64,000 nucleotides of DNA, taken from assembly GCA_029216955.1 (NCBI GenBank), contig JANAVB010006999.1, positions 1,346,385 through 1,410,384 on the forward strand, given 5' to 3'. This DNA is from Iris pallida (Eukaryota > Streptophyta > Magnoliopsida > Asparagales > Iridaceae). Made by a program: the position numbers and the translations under genes. Positions 1 through 10,332 of this stretch are shown here, piece by piece; position 1 is the stretch's first letter, and each line of letters begins with the position of its first letter. The notes under the pieces are model-generated. The model worked only from the letters and a program-made list of their open reading frames with translations. It made no database searches and had not been told where the DNA came from.

Positions 1-176
1 CAAGCATAGGTAACACAGCAAATTTATAGTCATTATCGAACTTAATTGTCGTTACAAACAAGAAAATATAATGTCTCTTTATATATATATGTTCTTCTTC
101 TTCTTTACATTTGTAGAGTGTGTGATTTTTTTTCTTTTTTATTTACATTTTTTGTGTGTGTTTTGAGTAGAGCACG

Positions 177-3100
177 ATGGTCTCGGCGCCGGGACAGTAC
201 GAGCAGGGGGGCGGCGGCGGCAGTGGGGACGCGCGGAGCGAGAAGCAGAAGAACATCGACGACTGGCTGCCCATCACGTCGTCGAGGAACGCCAAGTGGT
301 GGTACTCGGCGTTCCACAACGTCACCGCCATGGTCGGCGCCGGCGTGCTCAGCTTGCCCTTCGCCATGGCACATCTCGGATGGTAGGCTTGCATGCATGA
401 TATTAGTCCTCCGGAATTGGTATCGGAGCCTTCCTATTGGTATCAGAGATTTCCTATGATTTGAATTAGAGTATCTATAATTTTTTTTAATTATTATTAA
501 TAAATCATTACAAATTTAGAGATTTTTTAATATATTTATCCCTAATTTTAAGTATTTTTTTTTTTTGTTTCTTAATTATGGTATCGACAGCATCGACAAT
601 TTTGAATCGAATTATCATATTTTTTTAATCGAAAAACATATAATTAATAATAAAAAAATATTGCAAATTTATAAGAAGAAATTTTTTATTATACATTTAG
701 CACAATTTTGAGCATTTTTTTTTGTTCTTTCTAATAGAAATAAATACACGAACCCCCCATGTTTCATGAGTATTACATAAACTACCCATATTTGAAACTA
801 ATTACGCTCACCGTCTCTGACTCTCTCCTTTAGAAATTTTATAAAACATAGGGGTGATTAGTGTTATAACTTTTATAGAAAATAGAAGCTATAGGGGTGG
901 TCCATGTAATTAGTTTCAAAATAAGGATAGTTTCTGTAATAAGTGTAAAACATAGCCATAGTTAACGTAATTTGCCCTTTCTAATATTATTAATTTTGAG
1001 ATTGAATGGGTAATAGTCAACCTTGTTGATCGGTTTACCTACGATAAATAAGTTCTTTTATTTTCATGCTTTTATCCCATCACTGATTGGTCTTTTTGTT
1101 CAATTTTTTTCTATCGAATTGACTAAGAAAGAGACCCCAACGTCAGTATCGATCAATATTTGTAGTGGTCGATATCGGTACGGATCGGGACAATGCCAAA
1201 TTCTATTGGTATCGACATCATCGGATCGGTATACCTGGCCGATACTGCAAACTATGATTGACATACTATGTATATGTATTCCGATTAATGTCTTATATTT
1301 CCACGTTCAATCCCAAGTGTGGATAAATGAAGTGAATCTTTTATAAAATAGATTCTTATGTAGTACAAGCCGGGACATCCTATCCCTAGTAGCAGAGCCG
1401 TCTCAAGACATTTGGGGACTCTAGACAAATTAAGGAAATCAGATGATTGCTCTTCGCCTTAAATTATGACCCTAGATCAATTAAATAATTAAGGAAATGA
1501 GGTCATTGTTGTTCCCCTTAAATCATGGGACCCTATGTCAATTAAATAATTAAGGAGATATTTATTTCATTTTTGCTCCATATATATACCATATAAAATT
1601 ACGGGGCTCCTAAAATTACGGGGCCCTAGGCACAAGCCTTAGTTGGTTATACTGTAGAGCCGGCTCTGCTCAGTAGCGAGTCAGTATTATTACAGATGAC
1701 ATGAGCTTTTAAAAAGATTTACCCCAAAAATAAATTTGAGACAAAAGACCTTTTTATATATTTTTTATTTCTATACAATAAGGGGATATACATAAATAAA
1801 TTTGAGACAAAAGACCTTTTTATATATTTTTTATTTCTATACAATAAGGGGATATACACAAAAGCAACCTTTTGTGACATTTTCTTAATCATATGTTCCT
1901 TGATAATTAATATTGGATGTGTTTTTTATGTTCAAAATCACGGATGTGCTGCATAGGAACACACAACTCAATTCATTTTAGCATGTGCAACCAAAATTGC
2001 ATTTTTTTTGTTACTTTTCGCATAATAAAACAAAAAAAAAAAACTGTTCAAAACCATTTTTTTAAAATTAATCAATGCAAAGATTCCTATCCCTTTTTTT
2101 TCAAATTCAAAAGAATTTTTTTTTTCCAAGCTAGATCCTTCTTAGAGCTCTACTACTAAGAATGAGTAGATATATTATTGAATATCTTCTTTTGCAGTAG
2201 TACCAACATTCTTAAATTTCTCTGATTTAGAGTTTTGGTTACTTCTTAATTACAGGGGTCCCGGTATCACCGTGCTCATCATCTCATGGATCATAACCTT
2301 GTACACCCTGTGGCAAATGGTGGAGATGCACGAGATGGTGCCGGGGAAGCGCTTCGACCGCTACCACGAGCTCGGGCAGCACGCCTTCGGGGAGAAGCTC
2401 GGCCTCTGGATCGTCGTGCCGCAGCAGCTGATCGTGGAGGTGGGGGTCGACATCGTCTACATGGTCACCGGAGGGAAGTCGCTCAAGAAGTTCCACGACC
2501 TGGTCTGCCCCGACTGCAAGTCCATCAAGCTCTCCTACTTCATCATGATCTTCGCGTCGTGCCACTTCCTGCTCGCCCAGCTGCCCAACTTCAACTCCAT
2601 CTCCGGGGTCTCCCTGGCTGCCGCTGTCATGTCGCTCAGGTACGCACGCGCGCGCATACTTCAGAAACAACCTCGTCTTCAAGTGATCGGTATCGCAACT
2701 AGTATCCCTACATCGAAAAGAAATACCTGAAACTTCGTAAATTTTTCCAAGTTACTACATACCTTAAGGTTACTTATTACCTACATTTGAAAAGAAATAC
2801 CTCAAACTTCGTTTAACTTTTCCCAAGTTACTACATACCTTAAGGTTATTTATTTATTACCTACTTTGCAAGGACACGAAAAAATGGTATATGTATCCTT
2901 ATCGTGTCCGTATCCATGACATATCGGATTACACATCTAGCTAGTGAGTCTCCTTAGCATTGCAACATAGGTTATAATACTGAAAGGTATATTCATAGGC
3001 TTATAATGAAGGATAGAAATCTGATCTCTCTCAAGTCAAAATATATTCACAAGTTAACTTTTTCCGAGTTACTACATACCTTGAGGTTATTACGTATGTT

Positions 3101-6100
3101 GCAAGGACACGAAAAAAATGGTATGTGTATCCTTATCGTGTCCGTATCCGTGACATATCGGATTACATATCTACCTATGTGAGTCTCCTTAGCCGTGCAA
3201 CATAGGTTATAATACTGAAAGATATGTTCGTTGGTTTGTAATGAAGGATAGAAATCTGATCTCTCTGAAATCAAAATATTTTCATATGTTAACTTTCCCA
3301 AGTTACATACCTTAAGGTTATTACCTAAGTTGCAAGGACACAAAAAAATGGTATTTGTATCCTTATCGTGTGTCCGTATCCGTGTGACATATCGGATTAC
3401 ATATCTATCTACGTGAGTCTCCTTAGTCGTGCAACATAGATTATAATACTGAAAGACATATTCATAGGTTTATAATGAAGGATAGAAATCTGATCTCTCT
3501 GAAGTCAAAATATATTCACAAGTTAAGTTCTCCCAAGTTACTACATACCTTGAGGTTATTAACTACGTTGCAAGGACACGAAAAAAATGGTATGTGTATC
3601 CTTATCGTGTCCGTATCCGTATCCGTGTGACATATCGAATTACATATCTACCTACGTGAGTCTCCTTAGCATTGCAACATAGGTTATAATACTAAAAGAT
3701 ACATAGGTTTATAATGAAGGATAGAAATCTGATCTCTCTGAAGTCAAAATATATTCACAAGTTAACTTTTCCCAAGTTACTACATACCTTGAGGTTATCA
3801 CCTATGTTGCAAGGACACGAAAAAAATGGTATGTGTATCCTTATCGTGTCCGTATCCGTGTGACATATCGGATTACATATCTACCTATGTGAGTCTCCTT
3901 AATTGGCGGTGAAACATAGGTTATAATACTGAAAGATACGTTCCTAGGTTTGTAATGAAGGATAGAAAACTCTCTGATATCTTTGAAATCAAAATATTTT
4001 CATATATTAACTTTCCCAAGTTACATACCTTAAGGTTATTACCTACGTTGCAAGGACACGAAAAAAAATGGTATTTGTATCCTTATCGTGTCCGTATCCG
4101 TGTGACATATCGGATTACATATCTACCTATGTGATAGAACTCTGATCTCTCTGAAATCAAAATATATAATCAAATTACTAAGGAAATCTTCATTTTGTAA
4201 CTTAATGGAATTATAGATTACTAAGAACATTTGATTTGATGAACTCCTGCTTTGTTAATGTGGTTCAGTTACTCGACGATTGCTTGGGGAGGTGCTGCTC
4301 ACAAAGGACAGGTAGCGGACGTAGACTACGGCTACAAATCTTCGAGCGCAGCAGGAACTACGTTCGGCTTCTTCAACGCACTGGGGGACGTTGCCTTCGC
4401 CTACGCAGGACACAATGTGGTTCTGGAGATCCAAGCGACCATCCCTTCCACTCCCGAGAACCCCTCGAAGAAGCCTATGTGGAAGGGCGTCATCGTCGCC
4501 TACATCGTGGTCGCCATATGCTACTTCCCCGTCGCCCTGATCGGCTACTGGGCATTCGGTAACTCTGTCGAAGACAACATCCTCCTGAGTCTGGAGAAGC
4601 CCAGGTGGCTCATTGCTGCTGCTAACATGATGGTCGTCGTCCACGTTATCGGTAGCTATCAGGTATACTTGATACTCACTCAACTCTCAAATGGATTAGT
4701 CCGTATCCATATCGTGTCCGTAATTGTGCAACATAGGTAACCACTTTACGTACATGTTCGAAAGCTGTCTATATCTGTACGGTATCATATGTCTGTATCA
4801 GTTATCGGTAGCTATCAGGTATACTTAATACTCACTCAATTTTCAAATGGATTGGTCCGTATCTGTATCCATATCGTGTTTGTAATCGTGCAACATAGGT
4901 AAACTACTTTACGTACCTGTTCGAAAGCTGTCCATATATGTATCATGTCTATATCAGTTATCGGTAGCTATCAGGTATACTTGTTTGAAAGTTGTCGATA
5001 TCTGAATCGGTATTGTGTCTATATCAATTATCAGTAACTATCAGGTGTACCTGATACTCACTCAACTCTCAAATGGATTGGTCCGTATCCGTATCGTGTC
5101 CGTAATCGTGCAACATAGGTAACTACTTTACGTACCTATTTGAAAGTTGTCTAGTCTATATCTGTATAGGTATCGTGTCCGTATCAGTTACCGGTAGCTA
5201 TCAGGTATACTCGATACTCACTCAACTTTTAAATGGATTGGCCTGTATTCGTATCCATATTGTGTCCATAATCGTGCAACATAGATAACTACTTTACGTA
5301 CGTGTTTAAAGCTGTCTATATCTGTATCGGTATCGTGTCTATATCAGTTATCGGTAGCTACCAGGTATATTTGATACTCACTCAAATTTCAAATGGATTG
5401 GTCCGTATCTGTATCTGTATCGTGTCCGTAATCATACAACATACCTATTTGAAAGCTGTCTGTATCTGCATCGGTATCGTGTCTGTATCAGTGGAACATA
5501 GATTTCAAGTATCTGACACTTACATTTGCGCGTGTCTGCAGATTTACGCGATGCCTGTGTTCGATATGATGGAAACAGTACTTGTTAAGAAGCTCCATTT
5601 CCCACCTGGTTTGGTCCTTCGATTGATCGCGAGGAGTTTATATGTTGGTAATGTCTTTTTCCTTGCATATCCTTCGCTATGTAGCATCTGAACTTTTTTT
5701 TTCTCCCTTTCTAACGTGTGTATGAATTGATCTCTTTGTAGCATTTACTATGATTGTTGCCATATGCATCCCTTTCTTTGGTGGATTGCTCGGATTCTTC
5801 GGAGGGTTCGTGTTCGCTCCGACTACATACTTTGTGAGACACCATCTCCTTCTCTGTAGCCTAATTAAGTTGATTACAATACTCTGTGATGCACGGACAC
5901 GGCTACGAATCACCAAGGTTCGCAGTATCGGTATCGGAATTGATATCGGTCACTTCCTGTAAGTATCGGGATCGATAGTATTGGTGGGTTGGGATTGGAG
6001 TACCAAAAAAGAAATAATTATTACTAAATTAGAAAAAATATTTTAAACATTTAGACACAATTTGAACTTTTTTTTTTGTTTCATAGTAGTTTTGAAATTG

Positions 6101-6678
6101 AATGAGATAATAGTCACCCTTGTTGATTGGTTTACATGCGATAAATAAGTTTTCTTCATTTGCATACTTTTTACATCTTTGTTAATTAGTCTTTTTTGTT
6201 TAATTTGATTGGGAAAGAGTCAAAGAGACCCCAATGTTGGTATCGGTTGGTATCGGAACGGGACATTGCCAAACCGTATCGGTATCGGCTGATACTGCTA
6301 ACTAAGCACGACACTCGATTTGGCACCTATTTTCGTGTGCCCGAGCGTGTATTTTGGAGTGTCCGACACGACCTGACACGGACACCGACACTGTGAGAGC
6401 CTACTAACTGCCATGCATGATTTTCCATTTGCAGCTGCCTTGCGTGATGTGGTTGGCCATAGTGAAGCCGAGGAAGTTCAGCCTGTCTTGGCTCATCAAC
6501 TGGGTGAGTGTCATAAAATTGATCTCTGGTTTCAAAGAAACAAGAAACATAAGCTGATAATATTTTTGTTCTCGTTTAGATCTGCATTGTTCTTGGGATC
6601 ATCTTGATGGTGCTAGCGCCCATCGGAGGGCTTCGGGCGATCATTCTCAGTGCAAAGACCTACAAATTCTTCTCTTGA
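177..6678 (+). CDS. LHT1: Lysine/histidine transporter 1-like amino-acid permease, seven exons
   Basis: Seven exons can be read: 177-382, 2256-2639, 4269-4662, 5542-5647, 5742-5833, 6435-6503 and 6580-6678. All six introns begin GT and end AG, and the exons total 1,350 nt, giving 449 residues, close to the 446 of Arabidopsis LHT1. The protein has the plant AAAP (Aa_trans) hallmarks: [20 protein letters not shown] before the first membrane helix, [73 protein letters not shown] split over exons 3 and 4, and a C-terminus ending YKFFS. The family consists of multi-pass, proton-coupled amino-acid importers, usually in the plasma membrane. The start at 177 is the first in-frame ATG before the conserved block and gives the usual N-terminal length. 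An Asp sits in the helix before VYMVTGG, where Arabidopsis LHT1 has Cys. No break is visible. The gene name follows from family resemblance; which paralogue this is cannot be settled here. Confidence 0.93.
735..985. repeat. Inverted-repeat MITE-like element in LHT1 intron 1
   Basis: The left part (about 745-805) and the reverse complement of the right part (about 910-980) match over roughly 60 bp, both running through a shared TTTGAAACTAATTA core, with a short unpaired middle. The whole would fold into a long hairpin, as expected of a small non-autonomous DNA transposon. The ends and target duplication are not clear, so the superfamily is left open. Confidence 0.6.
985..1260. repeat. Dispersed GTATCGG-rich repeat, copy 1 (intron 1)
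   Basis: A stretch containing GATAAATAAGTT, an AAAGAGACCCCAA block and then several GTATCGGTA-type motifs. The same order of blocks recurs in intron 5 (5928-6305), so this is a dispersed repeat present twice in one gene. No coding capacity is seen. Confidence 0.65.
1393..1668. repeat. hAT-like MITE in LHT1 intron 1
   Basis: The ends are CAGAGCCG and CGGCTCTG, a perfect short inverted terminal repeat that begins CAG as in many hAT elements. The flanks are CCTAGTAG (1385-1392) and CTCAGTAG (1669-1676), an imperfect 8-bp target duplication. The 276-bp body has no coding capacity. Confidence 0.65.
1729..1860. repeat. 66-bp tandem duplication
   Basis: Two adjacent, essentially identical copies of a 66-bp AT-rich segment, each containing ACAAAAGACC and AATAAGGGGATATACA. 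The identity suggests a recent duplication inside intron 1. Confidence 0.9.
2700..4135. repeat. Tandem array of about 235-bp units filling LHT1 intron 2
   Basis: The marker TTGCAAGGACAC recurs at 2866, 3099, 3330, 3568, 3807 and 4048, spacings of 231 to 241 bp. Each unit carries a CGTGTCCGTATCC block and, when complete, CAACATAGGTTATAATACT and a GATAGAAATCTGATCTC block. Two subtypes exist: one with ACTACATACCTTGAGG before the marker, the other shorter with TTACATACCTTAAGG. The last unit is cut short near 4135. Confidence 0.9.
4640..5520 (+). repeat. Tandem array in LHT1 intron 3 built from the exon 3/intron 3 junction
   Basis: The last codons of exon 3 and the splice donor (GGTAGCTATCAGGTATAC at the junction) are repeated inside the intron, starting near 4801, 4957, 5027, 5187 and 5347. 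Most copies keep CAG|GTATAC; the 5027 and 5347 copies have small changes. Between them lie CAAATGGATTGGTCCGTATC and CGTGCAACATAGG blocks. The usual spacing is 156-160 bp, with one short unit of 70 bp. Because the coding part is conserved in the transporter family, the exon is the likely source. Confidence 0.88.
5928..6305. repeat. Dispersed GTATCGG-rich repeat, copy 2 (intron 5)
   Basis: It shares with intron 1 (985-1260) the blocks ATAGTCACCCTTGTTGAT, GATAAATAAGTT, AAAGAGACCCCAA and a run of GTATCGG motifs, in the same order. It is followed by a separate GTGTCCGACACG-like stretch up to about 6395. Confidence 0.65.
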
Positions 6679-6837
6679 GGACGACGAAGAAGACGACTCG
6701 ATGTGTTCGTTGTTGCTGGTGTTGTGATGTACTGTCCCTGTGAATTTCCTAATGGTCCTGTTGTTGTCGCTTGAAAATGCCATGTTTGTTGATCTACTAT
6801 GCATTTAAGTAGGATTTATAGGTAGAGATGAATTATT

Positions 6838-7127
6838 TCCCGTGTGGCTCCGAATTTGTGGTTGGCTCGTCACACCATCTACAATGCTAGGAAATTCCTA
6901 GATTCAACAGAGGATATCTCATTCTCTTTTGTACCAAGATTGGCCAATCAATGTGCTCACCAGTTAGCTTCAAACTCTCTACTTCTTCACTCTACTACCT
7001 CTCTTTTAGTTCATGAATTCATCCCTCAATGTATTTACAACTCTGTATTGCTGGACATGTCTGCTTGTAATGTTGTGAACAGTTGAATGAAATGTTTTAC
7101 TTGTTTTCAAAAAAAAAAAAAAAAAAA
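6838..7127 (+). mobile_element. 5'-truncated LINE, RNase H end plus poly(A)
   Basis: A frame at 6844-7086 reads ISFSFVPRLANQCAHQLASN, the conserved C-terminal part of the RNase H-like domain found at the end of plant L1-type LINEs. It is followed by a stop, a short 3' tail and a run of 19 A residues (7109-7127). This is the expected structure of an abortive target-primed insertion. It lies about 160 bp after the LHT1 stop codon in the same orientation. I could not find a convincing target duplication. Confidence 0.75.
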
Positions 7128-7443
7128 CAAGGAATAATGCTCTTGTGATCTAGCTCTGTCTTGGTTCTATGTGTATAAATTACATGTCAATCTTGATATT
7201 CTTCGAATCTAAATACCATGGTCGGGTTACGAGTCAGTCACACTTTCTGGCAATCCTCGTACGCACTTAAAATTTGGTCATGACGAGTCTAGCGATCTTC
7301 CTCCTATACACTACAGTTGTTCTCATTACCAACCTCCTTTCTCAATTACGCTCCTTGACGCACAATATTGATTCCATCGTATAAGAAAAAGCGTTAAAGT
7401 AGCCGTCGTTGACTTCGAGCTTTACCGTATAGACCGGTGTCTC
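7128..7443. other. Intergenic stretch without a recognised gene
   Basis: No coding sequence is supported here. A 28-bp segment at 7298-7325 recurs exactly at 7821-7848, on the other side of the 7444-7820 element. Confidence 0.5.
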
Positions 7444-7820
7444 TAAGGCCTCGTTTGGTTCACGGATTCAAGGAATCCGGAAAGGAAACTTGTTCCTTTC
7501 CTTTGTTTGGTAGCCACAAATTTGGGAAACACTTTCCTGACATGGGAAAAAATAGGAGGGAAAATGGTTCCTCCCATGACCCATGGGATTCATTTTCTCT
7601 CCTCCTTTCCCAACATTAATTACCAAACATTATGACAAAAGTAGCCTTCATTTATTACCTATTTTATCAATTAACTCTTCATTATAATTATGTTGACATT
7701 GGATATTGTTGGAACAATGATATATTTTTTCTTTCCTTTCCTACACCAACCAAACATAGGAAAGTAAATTTGATAGGAATTCTACTTTCCTATCCCTCTG
7801 GAAAATACATGGGAATTGAT
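7444..7820. mobile_element. Partial GGCCTCGTTTGG-type MITE
   Basis: The left end TAAGGCCTCGTTTGGTTC matches the terminus of the complete element next door (7851-8167), and the body shares GGAAAGGAAA and AACCAAACATAGGAAAGT blocks with it. The opposite terminal repeat is missing, so the copy is truncated or rearranged. Open frames across it are chance products of the low-complexity sequence. Confidence 0.6.
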
Positions 7821-7850
7821 TTCCTCCTATACACTACAGTTGTTCTCAAC

Positions 7851-8167
7851 TTAGGCCTCGTTTGGTTCGCGGAATGGAAGGGAAAGGAAATCAATTCCTT
7901 GTCATTTCCTTTCCTTTGGGAAACTTTAATTCCTATTGATTTTTCTTTCCGATGTTTGGCAATGCCAAGGAATTTAGAAAGGAAAGTGAATACTTCAATG
8001 TGGGAAAGTGATTCCTTCCTTGGATGGATGGAATCACTTTCCCCCCTAATTTTTCTTCCATTGGGAATCACTTTCCTTTCCTTCTCAATTCTTTGGGCAC
8101 CCAAACATAGGAAAGTAATCACTTTCCTTTCCCAACCGGGAGATTCCGCCAACCAAACGAGGCCTAA
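7851..8167. mobile_element. Complete GGCCTCGTTTGG-type MITE
   Basis: The ends are TTAGGCCTCGTTTGGTT and its reverse complement AACCAAACGAGGCCTAA, a long terminal inverted repeat, around a 317-bp purine/pyrimidine-skewed body able to fold. The outermost TTA/TAA may belong to the repeat or to a PIF/Harbinger-like 3-bp target site; the superfamily is not settled. It interrupts a dead copia reverse transcriptase. Confidence 0.75.
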
Positions 8168-8473
8168 GGGTACAGATCTGTACACACTAGTTCTCTGGAT
8201 TTGAATTCCAAGAGCATAGCTTGCATTACCCTTGTTCTTCGTCTCAAAGGTATGAAACAACCATCTCTAGCGGCGTCACTCATCTCCATTTGCATGCCAA
8301 CAATATGTTGTCACTCTTTTATGTATGCAAAGTTGTTTTCTTCGATCATGATAAGACCAAAAGAAGTATTGACTTTGTTAAATCGTGTGTACATTGTCTA
8401 GATGATTGTTTCAAGTTGTACATGGGCTTATTGAGTCTGCACACTTTGTGCTCAAGTCCTTGTTTCTTGAATC
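8168..8473 (-). pseudogene. Ty1/copia reverse transcriptase remnant, main part
   Basis: Read on the minus strand, this degenerate stretch contains pieces resembling EHKVCRLNK, YNLKQSSRQ and FETKNKGNASYALGIQIQ, which match the order of motifs after the active site in copia reverse transcriptases. Several frameshifts and stops are present. Its upstream part (9472-9520) is separated from it by two inserted MITEs, and its downstream end is cut by the MITE at 7851-8167. Confidence 0.65.
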
Positions 8474-9064
8474 CCTTGTTAGCAATTCAGCAAACGGAAA
8501 AAATTCGGGACGACAAAAGTACGAGTATAAATCGGCACAATATAAGTAAAATACGGTCAAAAAATCGTCTAACGAAAAATATTCGGATTAGATTTAATTC
8601 GTGTTTAGTACGTTTCATATGAACAAATTCGACAATAAAAATGGGTTCAGTGTGAGAATAAGATGAGGTTGGGGAACATTATATAAAGAAAAGAAAGTGA
8701 AAGTAGGATGGAAAACCGAAAGGTTTTTCTTTGATTGTTGCAAGCAACATGTACGCAAAGATTCTTAGGTTTCTTTTTTTTTGTTACAGCTGTGAGATTT
8801 TTTTTTCTTTTCTTCTGATAATTGTGCCAGTCTTAATATTTAATAGCAGCAAGAGTCAAGAAAGTGAAAACTGTTGGGTTTCTCAGTCAAATTTTTTTGG
8901 CCAAATGTTTTAAAAATTCGTACGGTACGTGTTTAAAACTCCGCAGGCTTAAAATTCGCGTACAAATCCGAATTTTTCAAACGTACGTAAGTTTTATACG
9001 TTTATGTAAGATACAAAAAAAAACGCATATAATATGCGTTTTATTCGGGTGATTGCTAACAAGG
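8474..9064. mobile_element. CCTTGTTAGCAAT-ended non-autonomous element A
   Basis: It begins CCTTGTTAGCAAT and ends ATTGCTAACAAGG, a 13-bp terminal inverted repeat. The flanks CTTGAATC (8466-8473) and CTTGAAAA (9065-9072) form an imperfect 8-bp target duplication, which suits the hAT superfamily. The 591-bp body has no transposase. Its left end matches the right end of element B in inverted orientation for about 60 bp. Confidence 0.75.
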
Positions 9065-9102
9065 CTTGAAAATTGAAACTAGTGAGCTAATTTGTATAGG
9101 TC

Positions 9103-9463
9103 CCTTGTTAGCAATCACCCGAATAAAACTCGTATTATACGCGAATTTTTCTGTATCTTTCATAAACGTATAATACTTGCGTACTTTTGACAGATCCAAA
9201 TCAGTACATAAATTTTAAGCATGTGAAGTTTTAAACATATTCTGTATAGATTATTGACAAATTTGGTACAATAAACATGCTAGAAACATGTTTAATTAAC
9301 CAAATTTGACAACATATTTAAGAATGTAAAGTTTCTAACCTAAATATTTTCATTTTTCGAACATTTGACCGAATTTTTGAACGTTTTTTATTTGCACTGA
9401 GCCGATTTATATTCGTACTTTTGTCGTCTCGAATTTTTTCCGTTTGCCGAATTGCTAACAAGG
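9103..9463. mobile_element. CCTTGTTAGCAAT-ended non-autonomous element B
   Basis: It has the same 13-bp terminal inverted repeat as element A and a perfect 8-bp target duplication TATAGGTC at 9095-9102 and 9464-9471. It is 361 bp long, shorter than A, and inserted in the opposite orientation 38 bp away. An 8-bp duplication fits hAT, although the CC terminus is not typical. Confidence 0.85.
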
Positions 9464-9471
9464 TATAGGTC

Positions 9472-9520
9472 TCCTTATCAAGCACACCATAAAGGAAAGT
9501 GGTCTTGACGTCTATCTGGA
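9472..9520 (-). pseudogene. Ty1/copia reverse transcriptase remnant, upstream part
   Basis: The minus strand reads QIDVKTTFLYGVLDKET, a clear relative of the copia motif MDVKTAFLNGDLEEE. In reading order it precedes the remnant at 8168-8473, which shows that elements A and B split one old reverse transcriptase. Confidence 0.65.
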
Positions 9521-10026
9521 TAAGTTATAGATGTAAATATGCGACGATATATTGCTAGGATCAGACGGATGTACAATATTGATACCTGAAAAGGTTAGTC
9601 CACAGAGAACTGGAGTTTAGACATGCATATGAAGACAAGACAATCATTAAGCCAGTTAAAGTTTAAGTACTCATACTAGAATGAGTAAACTTGACGAATG
9701 AAAGCAAGTTTGTTAGTCTAAATGACATAGTCCAACTAAATTGATATAGAAAAAAACTGCTCATTCTGAGCCTCTGAGATGATGGACGCTTCCGCATCGC
9801 TGATCTGCATAACACTTCTGCCCCCATTGAGCTATTAGGTGCTTCCGCCCTGTTGAACTACAAATCGACCGAGCGAGTAATTGTGTGTAACTGTCATGCC
9901 CCTCTCTTATAATACGGCGAGCCGAGTACGTAACAAACATCCCAGGCTATTCGTAATACGAATACACCGGTATCTGTAATTGTCTCATGTAAAGTTACAT
10001 GTTAAGTTATCGAAAATGCTAAACTA
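9521..10026. other. Intergenic stretch, nothing recognised
   Basis: No convincing gene, repeat or terminus is seen between the copia remnant and the Tat element. It could be further decayed copia sequence. Confidence 0.4.
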
Positions 10027-10320
10027 TTAACTGTTTGCCATTAAAATCTTTTGATTGCAATTTCAATTACAAACAGAACAGTGTTACAATGTAGGACTTA
10101 GATGTAGTCCTAGGAGTACACTTTTGTTTATCTGGGTCCCGGTGTCGATGGAGGGAGTGGTAACGCGTTGACTCCGTTGACGATCTGACGACGGTTTTCG
10201 GTTCTCTGAAGGTCTGAGTTGCTCTGGGTGCTGGAGCTTGCGGAGAGAAAGAAGACGTTGAGTGTCTATGTATTTCTGTCCCTCTGTCTGTGTGTGTCCG
10301 TCAGAAGAAGGAGATGATCC

Positions 10321-10332
10321 CTCTATTTATAA
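10321..10332 (-). promoter_or_regulatory. TATA box of the Tat LTR, sense direction
   Basis: The minus strand reads TTATAAATAGAG, followed downstream by a pyrimidine-rich stretch. The equivalent site in the 5' LTR is 39281-39292 (TTATAAATAAAG). Its place near the end of the LTR fits the retroelement transcription start. Confidence 0.6.

Noticed and set aside
5302..5691. 129-codon frame joining intron 3 repeats to exon 4
   Set aside because: It is the repeated exon 3 end read through the intron into exon 4; the spliced gene explains it.
7632..8260. Open frames of up to 190 codons on both strands
   Set aside because: They lie across inverted-repeat MITEs of skewed composition, which leave few stops on either strand; no protein family is recognised.
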